A DNA stretch of 64,000 nt from Blastococcus saxobsidens DD2 (GTDB lineage Bacteria; Actinomycetota; Actinomycetes; Mycobacteriales; Geodermatophilaceae). Where the stretch lies: positions 1,529,541-1,593,540 of the forward strand of contig NC_016943.1 of NCBI RefSeq assembly GCF_000284015.1, given 5' to 3'. Shown one piece after another: positions 46,690-56,851 of this stretch. A model generated the notes under the pieces. The model was given only the letters and a program-made list of their open reading frames with translations, searched no databases and was not told where the DNA came from. Each line of letters starts with the position of its first letter. Positions within the stretch are counted from its first letter, which is position 1. The position numbers and the translations under genes are program-made.

Positions 46690-48270
46690 TCAGGTCCGCG
46701 AACCGGGCAGCTTTCCCCCGGTCGGCCGGGGCCCGGGGGCAGGGAGCTGTCCGAGCATGTACGCGGCGGCGTCGTCGATCTTGATGCGCCACCGGTGCAC
46801 CGCTGCGTCGGCGTCCCCGGAGTCGATGGCCTCGAAGAGGGCGCGGTCGTCACGCACCATGGCATCGATCGGATAGGCGTAATCGAGCCCCATCACGGCG
46901 ATGAACATGCGCAGGTGGTCGGCCAGGACCTCCAGCATGGGCGCGATGCGCACCAGCCCGGAGGCGTGGGCGAGGGCGTCCTGGAACGCGATGTCCGCGT
47001 CGCCGGTCCGGTGCACGTTTCCGGTGACGGCGCACCGCTCCAGCGCGTCCAGCGACTCCGCGACCGACTGCCGCTTCTGTGGGGACCACCGGACGGCGGC
47101 CCGGATCACCAGGGCTCCCAGCGCGCGCCGCGCGGCGTACGTCTCGACGACGTCGTTCGTCGTCAGGACGGGGACCACCGCCGCGTGCCCCGTCGTGATC
47201 GTGAGCAGCCCGTCCCGCTCCAGGAGCCGCATTGCCGTCCTCACCTGGGCTCGCGTCGTCCGCAGCCGACCCGACAGGTACCTCTCGGTGACGCGGTCTC
47301 CACCGGCGAGCCGACCTTCCGCGATGCCCTGCCGGATCGTCAGGACGACCTCGTCGGCGAGAGCTCGTTCCGGCCCCAGGTGACGGACCGCGGCTCGCAT
47401 CGCGGGGCCGCGGCTGCTTCCGGCCGGCGTGGGGGGACGCACCCATGTGAACGCGTGGCGGGGCGTGCGCGCCCACGTGCGCAGCCCGGCCTCCAGCTGC
47501 AGTGCCGCGGCGGGAGAGAGTAGCGGCCCCCGATCGAGCAGGAAAGGGAAGAGGGACAGCCACTCGTGGGCGTCCCGGCACACCCCGCCAACCGACACCT
47601 CGGCCGGTACGGGAGCCGCGTCGGAGGCGAGAGCCATCACGGTTGCGTCGGGGTCCGCCGCATTCCTCACCTCCTCCCAGAACGCCCGGGGGGCGGCGGC
47701 GGGAGTCGCCGGAAGCTCCGGGCGGACGAGATCGGCGGCGAGGAGAGTGCGCAGTGACCGGTGCACCGCCGGGTCGCCCCGTGTCGGCGGGTCAGGGGTC
47801 TCCTGCCGCGTGACGGGTGTGAGCTGGAAGGCCACGACGGCGGCCTCCGACGTCACCAGGAGGCCGAGGATCGCCGGCTGCCGCCCGATCATCGCGGCGG
47901 TCAGGTCGTCGCCGAGCGGGGTGCCGGACCGCATCTCCTCCCATGCGCGTGCCACGAAGGACTGGCTGACGCCCAGGGCCTCCGCGATCGAGCGACTGGA
48001 CCACTTGGTGGTGGGCATCCAGAGCGGCGCGGTGAGAGCGGCCCGCCTCAGCTCCTGCGTCGACCGGCGGCGGTGAGCGGGCCGGCTCAGCTGCGCCGCG
48101 CCGCCGGTGCGGTAGCGCTGAGCCCACTTGGCGGCGGTCTGCCGGGTGACGCCGTGTTCCCTGGCGGCGCGCGTGGGCCCGAGTGACAACACGTCCCGCA
48201 CCAGTCGTGCCCGCAGACGTACCGCCTCGTCGGCGTCTCGCGACAGGTCCTCGAGCTGGGGATCGCTCAC
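46690..48270 (-). CDS. Two-HTH regulator: transposase-like HTH fused to GntR/FCD regulator
   Basis: This is a 526-residue fusion. Residues about 10-80 form a helix-turn-helix of the IS630/IS481-type (DVLSLGPTRAAREHGVTRQTAAKWAQRYRTGG); a second HTH-like stretch follows (SIAEALGVSQSFVARAWEEM). The middle about 120-310 is unassigned. The C-terminal part is a FadR-type regulator: winged helix (EVVLTIRQGIAEGRLAGGDRVTERYLSGRLRTTRAQVRTAMRLLERDGLL) and FCD effector domain (YAARRALGALVIRAAV, IAFQDALAHASG). GTG 48270 has GAGGAG just upstream. It is divergent to the DgcA-like gene and likely controls the cluster. No closely similar architecture comes to mind. Confidence 0.8.
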   Translation of the reverse strand: MSDPQLEDLSRDADEAVRLRARLVRDVLSLGPTRAAREHGVTRQTAAKWAQRYRTGGAAQLSRPAHRRRSTQELRRAALTAPLWMPTTKWSSRSIAEALGVSQSFVARAWEEMRSGTPLGDDLTAAMIGRQPAILGLLVTSEAAVVAFQLTPVTRQETPDPPTRGDPAVHRSLRTLLAADLVRPELPATPAAAPRAFWEEVRNAADPDATVMALASDAAPVPAEVSVGGVCRDAHEWLSLFPFLLDRGPLLSPAAALQLEAGLRTWARTPRHAFTWVRPPTPAGSSRGPAMRAAVRHLGPERALADEVVLTIRQGIAEGRLAGGDRVTERYLSGRLRTTRAQVRTAMRLLERDGLLTITTGHAAVVPVLTTNDVVETYAARRALGALVIRAAVRWSPQKRQSVAESLDALERCAVTGNVHRTGDADIAFQDALAHASGLVRIAPMLEVLADHLRMFIAVMGLDYAYPIDAMVRDDRALFEAIDSGDADAAVHRWRIKIDDAAAYMLGQLPAPGPRPTGGKLPGSRT

Positions 48271-48435
48271 CTGGCTCCTCGCACGTGGGTGCACAGTCCG
48301 ACTCATCGACTCGAACGCGGTGTGAGTCCGGGCACGGTACTACCGGACCACCGGCCGCCGCTGCACTCTTCGTCGGGACGGGACCGAGGAAGGCCGTGAA
48401 GACGCCACCGGCCGCCGCTGCTCATGGAGGCACCC

Positions 48436-50469
48436 ATGCAGTCCGCTGACCCGCTGATGAGTCCGTTCACGCTGAAGAACATCACGCTTCGCAACCGGAT
48501 CGTCAGCACCTCTCACGAACCCGCGTACAGCGAGGACGGGCTGCCGGGGGACCGGTACCGGGCCTACCACGTCGAGAAAGCGCGAGGTGGGGTCGGACTG
48601 ACCATGATCGGTGGCAGCGCCATCGTCAGCCCGGAGAGCGCACCTGCCTTCGGCAACCTCCAGCTGTTCAAGGACGAAGCGGTCCCGCTGCTCCGTCGCC
48701 TCACGGACGAGGTGCACGGGCACGGGGCTGCCGTCATGACCCAGCTGACCCATCTCGGTCACCGGACCAGCAACTACACCGACGACTGGCTGCCGGCTCT
48801 GTCCGTCAGTGCTCTGCGCGAATCGGCGCACCGGGCGTTCACGCGGCCGGCGGACAGGTGGGACCTCGAGCGCATCGTCCGCGATTTCGCCGACACGGCC
48901 GTGCGATGCCAGGAAGGAGGACTGGACGGCATCGAGCTCATGGCGTACGGGCACCTGCTGGACGCCTTCTGGACGCCGGTCCGGAACCGTCGCGACGACG
49001 AGTACGGCGGATCGTTCGAGAACCGCATGCGCTTCCCGCTCCAGGTGGTCCGTGCCATCCGCGCCGCCGTCGGCGAGGAGTTCGTCGTCGGCGTCCGCAT
49101 GACCTTCGATGAGGGCCGCAGCGACGGTCTGCGGACCGACGAAGCCCTGCGGATCGCGCACGCGCTGACCGCCGCAGGCATCGACTTCTTCAGCGTGATC
49201 AAGGGTTTTATGGATACCGACGCCGGCCTGGCGCGGATGATCCCGCCGATGGGCACGCCGGCAGCACCACACCTCGCGTTCACCGGCTGGGTGAAGGAGA
49301 ACGTCGACGTACCGGTCATGCACGCGGCCAAGATCGGGGATGTGGCCACCGCGCGGTACGCGATCACGGAGGGCCTCGTCGACCTGGTCGGGATGACCCG
49401 GGCGTTGATGGCGGACCCGCATCTGCCGAACAAGGTCGCCGCACGGCAGACCGACCGGATCCGCCCCTGTGTCGGCGCGAACATGTGCATCGACAGCATC
49501 TACAGCTCCGGGGCCGCCTACTGCGTCCACAATCCGGCGACCGGCCGGGAACTGCGCCTCCCGCAGACGGTCCGCAAGGCGGCCGAGCCGAAGAAGGTCG
49601 CCGTCGTCGGCGGGGGACCCGCAGGGCTGGAGGCCGCTCGGACCCTCGCCGAACGCGGGCACGAGGTCGTCCTCTTAGAGGCGAATCCGAGTCTGGGCGG
49701 CCAGATCGCCCTCGCGGCGAAGTCCCCGCGGCGACGTGACCTGGTCGGGATCGTGGACTGGCGGATCGCCGAGTGCAAACGGCTCGGTGTCGACCTCGAG
49801 CTCAACCACTTCGTCGAACCGGACGAACTGACCCACGGGGACTTCCGCGTCATCGTCGTCGCCACCGGTGGCCTGCCGGACGTGGACGTCGCCGAGGGCA
49901 GCCACCTGGCGATCGACACCTGGGACGTCATGTCCGGAGCGGTCAAGCCCACCGGCGACGTGCTGGTCTACGACGACCACGGCGGCCACCAGGCACTCGA
50001 CGCCATCGAGATCCTGGCGCCGGCCGCGGCATCGGTCGGGCTGATCACGCCCGAGCGGACCATCTCACCCGACGTCGGTGCGCTGACGATGGCCGGGTAC
50101 CTGCAGATGCTGGCCGAGCACGACGTGACCATGACGCCTGCTCATCGTCTGATCCGTGTCGAGAGATCCGACGGACGACTCAAGGCGACGTTCGCCGTGG
50201 ACGGCGCCCGCCGCGCGATCGAGCGGTACGCCGACACGATCGTCATCGAGCACGGAACGCTACCTGTGACCGACCTCTACGACGCACTTGTGGACGCGTC
50301 GATCAACAGCGGCGAGATCGACACCAGGGAGCTCGTGACGCTGTCGCCTCAGTCGCCGATCCACAACCAAGACGGACGGTTCCGCCTGTATCGCGTGGGC
50401 GACGCGGTGAGCAGCCGTAACATCCACGCCGCCGTGCTGGACTCCTTCCGCCTCTGCAGTGCGATCTGA
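48436..50469 (+). CDS. DgcA / N-methylproline-demethylase-type flavoprotein (OYE + NAD-binding)
   Basis: This 677-residue member of the TMADH/2,4-dienoyl-CoA reductase family has an FMN TIM barrel (MSPFTLKNITLRNRIVSTSHEP, DGIELMAYGHLLDAFWTP, RMTFDEGRSDGLRTDEAL), an Fe-S region and a C-terminal FAD/NAD domain (KKVAVVGGGPAGLEAARTLAERGHEVVLLE). Fe-S Cys residues are 345, 351 and 363. The fourth TMADH Cys position is Ala348 (CVGANMC), a substitution I recall in the dimethylglycine/N-methylproline demethylase branch. Predicted role: the second demethylation (dimethylglycine to sarcosine, or N-methylproline to proline). ATG 48436 has GGAGG five bases upstream. A rare TTA codon occurs at 49675. Confidence 0.87.
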   Translation: MQSADPLMSPFTLKNITLRNRIVSTSHEPAYSEDGLPGDRYRAYHVEKARGGVGLTMIGGSAIVSPESAPAFGNLQLFKDEAVPLLRRLTDEVHGHGAAVMTQLTHLGHRTSNYTDDWLPALSVSALRESAHRAFTRPADRWDLERIVRDFADTAVRCQEGGLDGIELMAYGHLLDAFWTPVRNRRDDEYGGSFENRMRFPLQVVRAIRAAVGEEFVVGVRMTFDEGRSDGLRTDEALRIAHALTAAGIDFFSVIKGFMDTDAGLARMIPPMGTPAAPHLAFTGWVKENVDVPVMHAAKIGDVATARYAITEGLVDLVGMTRALMADPHLPNKVAARQTDRIRPCVGANMCIDSIYSSGAAYCVHNPATGRELRLPQTVRKAAEPKKVAVVGGGPAGLEAARTLAERGHEVVLLEANPSLGGQIALAAKSPRRRDLVGIVDWRIAECKRLGVDLELNHFVEPDELTHGDFRVIVVATGGLPDVDVAEGSHLAIDTWDVMSGAVKPTGDVLVYDDHGGHQALDAIEILAPAAASVGLITPERTISPDVGALTMAGYLQMLAEHDVTMTPAHRLIRVERSDGRLKATFAVDGARRAIERYADTIVIEHGTLPVTDLYDALVDASINSGEIDTRELVTLSPQSPIHNQDGRFRLYRVGDAVSSRNIHAAVLDSFRLCSAI

Positions 50470-50850
50470 CCGTCGGCGCGGCGAGTGCTGGCCCGGTAGC
50501 GCGACGGGGAGATGCCGTTACCCCAGAACACAGGTCGAGATCATGCAGAGGACGGCATGCGGGGCAACGCCGCAGGTCGGCTGCGGAGGCTGTCGTGTCG
50601 CGTCGGAGCGATTCCCGGCGGGATGGGGGCAGGGATACCGACGGCGAGACGGCGGGACCTCGTCGCACCAACCAGCCGTGGGTCGCTGACCGTCGTCGGG
50701 CGGCGCCCCGGGCGGTGCTGCGCATGGAGTACCGACGCACCCTCCACCGCAGTGTCCTGCACGAGTTCGTCGATCGGCTCGTGGACCGTCGGCCGCTGAG
50801 ACGACGCCGGCCCGCGCGGGGGGTACCGGGTGGGCCGCAGGGGCCGGTGG
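50470..50850. other. Intergenic region, no gene supported
   Basis: The 381 bases between two convergent genes hold no frame with family-like sequence. A short minus-strand stretch near 50500 reads GISPSRYRAS, reminiscent of the C-terminus of AraC-type regulators, but too short to call. No clear terminator hairpin was found. Confidence 0.5.
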
Positions 50851-52119
<1,269 letters not shown>

Positions 52120-52637
52120 TCACCGCTTCAGGAACGGTCGGTCGATCGAGCAGGCAGCGGATGCGGTGCCGCGGCGATTCCATGGCATCCTGGCGAGGGC
52201 CATCCCCATCGCGCAGGTGTTGGTCGCCGCGGCGAACACGAGGCCGCCGCCGACGAGGCCGGACAGCCACTTCGCCCGGGGCGCGACGAGGCTGCCGAGG
52301 ATGCCGGTGAGGACCAGCGAGCCGGCGGCGAAACGGACCTGACGCTCGAGGTCCCACACCTGTCGGCCGCGGTTGAGCGCGCCCCCGGTCTTCTCCCCGT
52401 CGACCATGCCGCCGGACAGCACAGTGCTGTCGGCCAGGCCGGCCGCCTGAGGGCCTGCTGCGCCTGTCCGGCGCGGGCGCCGGAGCGGCAGACCAGGACG
52501 ACGTCGGAGTAGTGCAGCATGCCGTGCAGCTCGTCCAGCTGACCGCGGAGCTCGTCCAGCGGGATGTTGACCGCCCCGGGAACGTGCGCGGCGTCGAACT
52601 CCACCGGCGTGCGGACGTCGATCAGCTCTGCTCCCAT
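52120..52637 (-). pseudogene. Rhodanese-DUF2892 (YgaP-like) gene with a frameshift
   Basis: The N-terminal rhodanese part reads ELIDVRTPVEFDAAHVPGAVNIP and the active-site loop VLVCRSGARAGQAQQAL with the catalytic Cys. At about 52450, one frame later, the protein resumes as AAGLADSTVLSGGMVDGEKTG and continues through QVWDLERQVRFAAGSLVLTG into a two-helix DUF2892 membrane tail. A single missing base near 52448-52453 explains the break. It may be a true inactivating mutation or a sequencing error. ATG 52637 is the nearest start; the real one may be a few codons upstream. The role would be persulfide transfer, fitting its CstR and TauE neighbours. Confidence 0.8.
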
Positions 52638-53234
52638 GTCCCGGGCGGCGGGCGCACGGGGAGGCGTCCACGTCGACGCCGTCCTGGTCCGCGCGGCCAA
52701 GGACGTGGCGCGCGCCGCCATCGGCGCGCCGACGTCAACGCGCTGACGTCTGGCACGCCGACACGCCGGCACGCACGAGCATCCGGCCGTGCTCGGAGCC
52801 GGGAGTCGCGCGCGGACCGATCGAGGCATGGCCGACACGTCGGCCGACGGGGTGCGGAGCGTGGTCGGAGTCCGAGCGCCGCGGCTGACCACCGCCGCGC
52901 CGCAGAGGGACGTCCTGACGAGCCGCGCGACGGCCTTCGGGCGGGAATCGACTCCCGGTTGAGGAGGCGGTCCGGACGCGGGAGGACGCGAGCCGCGCCC
53001 TGCCGAAGGAGGACCCGTTGCCGGCCGACCAGGGGGCCTCGGTCAGACGGGTGCTGGGCGACCGCCGCCGCGGGCTGCCCGAATGACCTCGACAGCGGTT
53101 TCAGCCCGCATGGCGCGACGGCGAATCGGCAGAGAGTGTCCGTCCAGGGGAACTCGATCGAGCTCATGCCCAAGGTCGGCGAAGGGTGCGCCGCCCCGCC
53201 GTTGTCCGCGGGGCCGCGGCGCGTCGTCGCTAGG
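52638..53234. other. Gene-poor stretch of about 600 bases
   Basis: Between the rhodanese gene and the MBL-fold gene no frame shows conserved sequence, a usable ribosome site or a plausible composition. It should contain the promoter of the rhodanese-TauE pair. It may hold decayed sequence, but I cannot name a source. Confidence 0.5.
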
Positions 53235-53840
53235 TCAGCGCGGGGTGCTGGCGTCCGGCACGAAGGACGCGCCGTGACCGGGGATGATCAGCGTGGCGAT
53301 GTCCAGCACCCGCTCCCTACCGGCTCGGAGGGCGGCGCCGTCCGTGGCCAACGGGTCCTCCGGCGGGCCCGCCTGGAACCACCACAGGTGCGTGAGCGCC
53401 ACCGTTCCCTCGGCCGTGTCGACGAGCGTGGTGATGTCCTGCGGCGTGTGCCCGGGGGTCTCGATCAGTCGGATCGAACCCGAGATCTCGAACCCCTCGG
53501 CGGGCCGGGACAGCCACGTGTCGTCGCGATAGATCGCCATGTGGTCGTGCATGCGGGCCCGCGGGAACAGTGCCGCGTTGACGGTGTGGTCGGGGTGGTG
53601 GTGGGAGAAGACGATGTCGGTGATGTCCTCGGGTGCCACGCCGAGGTCCCGCAAGGGGTCCAGGATGGAACTGCGGCCGCGGACCAGGCCGGGGTCGACG
53701 ATCAGGTGGGTGTCGCCGTCCCGGACGTAGGTGACGGTCGAGGCCACCGACCAGGGGGTCGGGCTCATGTCCGCGTACCCGTCGGTCAGCACGTGCACCT
53801 CGGCGGAGGTCGACGGAGGTCGAGATGAGTCGGTCGTCAT
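53235..53840 (-). CDS. MBL-fold metallohydrolase
   Basis: This 201-residue metallo-beta-lactamase-fold hydrolase has the zinc motif HHHPDH (IVFSHHHPDHTVNAALFPRA), an Asp after TYVRDGDTHLIVDPG, a later His in LIETPGHTPQDITTLV and a final PGHG. It is short for the family and resembles the MBLAC1-like group. ATG 53840 gives the family N-terminus; a longer frame to 54062 adds unlikely sequence. Substrate unknown. The sulfur-related genes next door make a persulfide-dioxygenase role tempting, but the motif set does not specifically show that. Confidence 0.85.
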   Translation of the reverse strand: MTTDSSRPPSTSAEVHVLTDGYADMSPTPWSVASTVTYVRDGDTHLIVDPGLVRGRSSILDPLRDLGVAPEDITDIVFSHHHPDHTVNAALFPRARMHDHMAIYRDDTWLSRPAEGFEISGSIRLIETPGHTPQDITTLVDTAEGTVALTHLWWFQAGPPEDPLATDGAALRAGRERVLDIATLIIPGHGASFVPDASTPR

Positions 53841-53967
53841 CCGGTCATCCTGCTCGCGTCCACTCGGTGGCACTACTCGATCGCAGTGGCTGCGCCGGGC
53901 CGCGGGCCATCCATCCAGCCGGTCGGCGGGTCCGTCGCTCGGTTGCCGCCGCCGGCCGTCGTCCCGG

Positions 53968-54558
53968 TCAGGACGCAGGGGCCCCAATCTGCCTGCGCGC
54001 ATAGGACCGGGCTGCACGGACGCGGTCCCCGCATCGGGTGGAGCACCAGTGCCGGCGTGCATGTGTGCGCAGCAGAAATCGATTGCACGGAGGCGCGTCG
54101 CAGCGCGCGATCTGGGCGGACGTGCTGCTCGTGAGCAGGCCGGCGGCGTCCTCGGCGACCTGGGCCATCGCGTGCTCGACGAGCTGGGTCACGGGATGCT
54201 CCGGTTCCCGCCACAGTCCCGTGGTCGGGTGGTAGCGGAGCAAGGGCGCGCTCGGCACCTTCGTGAGGGTCCGGTTGACCGCGTCCAAGGCGTGCTGCGG
54301 GGGTGTGGTGCCGGCCACGTGGGCCGCGAAGAGGGAGCGCAGGTGACCCCGCAGGCCGGTGAGCTGGTTCTGGCAGTACGCGAGGAGCGACGTGTGCTCC
54401 GGGACGAGGCCGTGGCTGATGAGCCAGCGGGTGGCCTGCTCGGGGCTGCCCAGTTCGTCCGCCTGCTGCCCGCTGGGGAGGGTGACGATGCTGTTGATCA
54501 GCGACAGGCTGACGTGCTCGTCTGCGCCTGGCGCCGGTGGGAGTGGAGTGATCGCCAT
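53968..54558 (-). CDS. CGNR zinc-finger (ABATE domain) regulator
   Basis: This 196-residue protein has an N-terminal ABATE-like helical domain (VSLSLINSIVTLPSGQQADELGSPEQATRWLI). The C-terminal zinc finger is CDAPPCNRFLLRTHARRHWCSTRCGDRVRAARSYARR; the usual CGNR box reads CGDR here. Such proteins are putative transcription factors of actinobacteria. ATG 54558 is chosen; an AGGGAG stands very close to it. It is divergent to the LLM oxidoreductase gene, sharing a 95-base promoter region, and may regulate it. Confidence 0.88.
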   Translation of the reverse strand: MAITPLPPAPGADEHVSLSLINSIVTLPSGQQADELGSPEQATRWLISHGLVPEHTSLLAYCQNQLTGLRGHLRSLFAAHVAGTTPPQHALDAVNRTLTKVPSAPLLRYHPTTGLWREPEHPVTQLVEHAMAQVAEDAAGLLTSSTSAQIARCDAPPCNRFLLRTHARRHWCSTRCGDRVRAARSYARRQIGAPAS

Positions 54559-54653
54559 CTCCCTCACGGTAACAGTGCACGTTCTCCATGAGCAGCCTGG
54601 TAGCGTCGGAATCACGCGAAACCGCGCTGTTTCCCATGAGAGCCAGGAGTTCC

Positions 54654-55721
54654 ATGATCCCCGCACGCCCGTCGGGCACTGCTCCGTTCGTCTTGTCGGT
54701 GCTGGACAACGCACACACCGCAGTCGGGCAGACCGTCGAGGAAGCCTTCGGGGAGATCATCGCGCTGGCCCAGCTGGCAGAGCGGCGGGGGTACGAACGG
54801 TTCTGGATGTCGGAGCACCACGCGATGCCGGCCGCGGCGACGTCGTCGCCTCAGTTGATGGTGGCGCGGTTGACCGGCGAGACGGACCGCATCCGGCTCG
54901 GTGCAGGCGGAGTGATGCTGCCCAATCATGCGCCGCTGGTCATCGCCGAGCAGTTCGGCATGCTGGACGCCCTGGCGCCCGGGCGGATCGATCTGGGGCT
55001 GGGTCGTGCACCCGGGACCGACCTGCCCACCGCCATGGCACTCCGCCGGCACCACGGCGCCAATGACGACTTCCCGCAGCAGGTGCTGGAACTGCTCGGG
55101 TTCCTCGGTGAGGAGTTCCCGGACGACCACCCCTACCGCAACGTCCACGCGGTCCCGGGACCGTGGCAGGCCGACCAGAACCGCGTGCCTCGCTCGACGA
55201 CGGCGCCGGACGTCTGGGTCCTGGGATCGTCGCCGTACTCTGCCCGCCTGGCGGGCCAGCTCGGCCGCCCGTACGCCTTCGCCCTGCAGTTCGGCGACGC
55301 GGACGTGGTCTCGGCCATGCGGCTGTACCGGGAGAGCTTCCAGCCGTCCGCCGTCCTGTCCGAGCCGTACGTGCTCCTCAGCGTCGGCGTCGTGGCGGAC
55401 GACGATCCGGCCGAAGCCCGACGCCAGGCGGCGTCATCGGCCATGGCCATGCTGCGGATGTTCCAGCGCAAGCCCTACAGCCTGCTCCCTCCCGAGGAGG
55501 TCGAGGGATACGTGGCGACTGCGCAGGAGCAAGAGGTCCTCGAGATGTACACCCGCCGGTTCCTCAACGGCACCGGGCCAGAGGTGGCGACAGCTCTCGA
55601 GCGACTCCACGCCCAGGCCGAGGTGGACGAGGTGATGCTCGTGGTCATGGGGCACTCTCGTCGCGCGCAGGCGCGGACGCTCGAGGTGATCGCCGACCAC
55701 TACGAGCTCCCCGCGCGCTGA
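54654..55721 (+). CDS. LLM-class flavin-dependent oxidoreductase
   Basis: This 355-residue luciferase-like monooxygenase of the MsnO8/alkanal-type group has PFVLSVLDNAHTAVGQTVEEAF at the N-terminus, RFWMSEHHAMPAAATSSPQLM and IRLGAGGVMLPNHAPLVIAEQFGMLDALAPGRIDLGLGRAPGTD, the usual flavin and substrate segments. ATG 54654 has GGAG four bases upstream; an in-frame ATG at 54636 is a near alternative. Substrate unknown. Confidence 0.92.
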   Translation: MIPARPSGTAPFVLSVLDNAHTAVGQTVEEAFGEIIALAQLAERRGYERFWMSEHHAMPAAATSSPQLMVARLTGETDRIRLGAGGVMLPNHAPLVIAEQFGMLDALAPGRIDLGLGRAPGTDLPTAMALRRHHGANDDFPQQVLELLGFLGEEFPDDHPYRNVHAVPGPWQADQNRVPRSTTAPDVWVLGSSPYSARLAGQLGRPYAFALQFGDADVVSAMRLYRESFQPSAVLSEPYVLLSVGVVADDDPAEARRQAASSAMAMLRMFQRKPYSLLPPEEVEGYVATAQEQEVLEMYTRRFLNGTGPEVATALERLHAQAEVDEVMLVVMGHSRRAQARTLEVIADHYELPAR

Positions 55722-55814
55722 GGTTCGGGCATGCGTGGCACCGCTCGTGTCGGTGAGGGCTGCTCAGGGCGCGCAGACCACCGCGACGTGCTGACCGGGG
55801 GAGCGGAGGGGCCC

Positions 55815-56495
55815 GTGTGGGCGAGCAAGGCGGGCGAGCAGTTGGCCGATCTGGTCCGACGGGGTGGGACGCGTCCGTGGGGCTGGGCCGGGCTGCCGCG
55901 CGCCACGCCTCGGCACGCATTCCGAGCGAGTGCGGTGATGGTTGTGGCCAGACCGGTCACCGACGACGTCGCCTTCCTGCTGCTGCGGCGTGCCTGGACG
56001 ATGCGCCACCACCCCGGCGAGTTCGCCTTCCCCGGCGGCGGCATCGAAGCGGGCGAGACCCCGGTCGCGGCCGCGATCAGGGAATGCCACGAGGAGACGG
56101 GGCTGCTCGTCGAACCCCGGCAGGTCCTGGGTGTCCTGCCAGCCTTGGCGTTGGAGGCGAGCGGCAATGTCGTCACCCCGGTGCTCGCCTGGGCCGGGGA
56201 CGGGGCTCGCGATCATCAGCAGGGTCGATGGTTCGACCGGGAGACGCATTCGACCCACTGGGTGCCCAGGGGACACCTCGCCGACCCGGAGCACCGCACC
56301 ACCATCACCGACGGCGAGAGCTGGACCGGACCTGGGTTCCTGCTGGACGGCTCGTGCATCTGGGGCTTCACCGCGAACGTCCTGGACTGGCTGCTCGACG
56401 AGCTGCACTGGAGCCGCCCCTGGAACAGGTCCCGTCTGCACCGGGTGGCACCAGGGACGAGCTCCCGCGCAGGCGGGGTGCCGGCCATGCAGTGA
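55815..56495 (+). CDS. NUDIX hydrolase (CoA-pyrophosphatase-like)
   Basis: This 226-residue NUDIX enzyme has the box GGGIEAGETPVAAAIRECHEETGLLV with the metal-binding E-E-x-G-x pattern. It is preceded by LLLRRAWTMRHHPGEFAFPGG, which resembles the CoA-pyrophosphatase (NudL) subfamily. GTG 55815 with GGAGG five bases upstream is preferred to the in-frame ATG 55731, which has no ribosome site. Confidence 0.88.
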   Translation: MWASKAGEQLADLVRRGGTRPWGWAGLPRATPRHAFRASAVMVVARPVTDDVAFLLLRRAWTMRHHPGEFAFPGGGIEAGETPVAAAIRECHEETGLLVEPRQVLGVLPALALEASGNVVTPVLAWAGDGARDHQQGRWFDRETHSTHWVPRGHLADPEHRTTITDGESWTGPGFLLDGSCIWGFTANVLDWLLDELHWSRPWNRSRLHRVAPGTSSRAGGVPAMQ

Positions 56496-56611
56496 GCCCC
56501 GTACCGACCTGATCGGCCGCCGTCCGGCTGCCGACCAGCTCTGCGCTCCACGCCTGCCACGAGAGACACCACACCAACGCCGCCGCCCGGCGGAACTGAC
56601 GAGGAGGACCC

Positions 56612-56776
56612 ATGTGTCGAGCTCTTGCCTGCAAGACCTGCGGGAAGACGACCTGGACGGGCTGCGGTCAGCACGTCGACCAGGTGATGGCAGGCGTGCC
56701 TTCGACCCGGCGTTGCCCGGGTCATCCACGCGCGGAACGCACCGGCGGCTGGCTGGCCAGACTCATTCGCCGCTGA
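56612..56776 (+). CDS. Small conserved Cys-rich actinobacterial protein
   Basis: A 54-codon gene encodes MCRALACKTCGKTTWTGCG, then QHVDQVMAGVP and CPGH, with five Cys and two His in a zinc-ribbon-like pattern. I recall close relatives across actinobacteria annotated as hypothetical. GAGGAGG stands four bases before the ATG. It is followed by a perfect 20-bp hairpin. Confidence 0.8.
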   Translation: MCRALACKTCGKTTWTGCGQHVDQVMAGVPSTRRCPGHPRAERTGGWLARLIRR

Positions 56777-56805
56777 TCCGAACGCCGATTACGGCGGCGC
56801 GGCGA

Positions 56806-56848
56806 CCGAGCCCCGCTCCATCACCGGTGGTGATGGAGCGGGGCTCGG
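56806..56848. terminator. Bidirectional terminator between Cys-rich gene and copA
   Basis: A perfect 20-bp stem with a 3-base loop (GGT) ends four bases before the copA stop codon. Two convergent genes share it. Confidence 0.85.
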
Positions 56849-56851
56849 CGG

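Noticed and set aside
50480-50540. Possible AraC-type C-terminal remnant (GISPSRYRAS)
   Set aside because: Only about ten residues look similar, with no preceding HTH sequence in frame.
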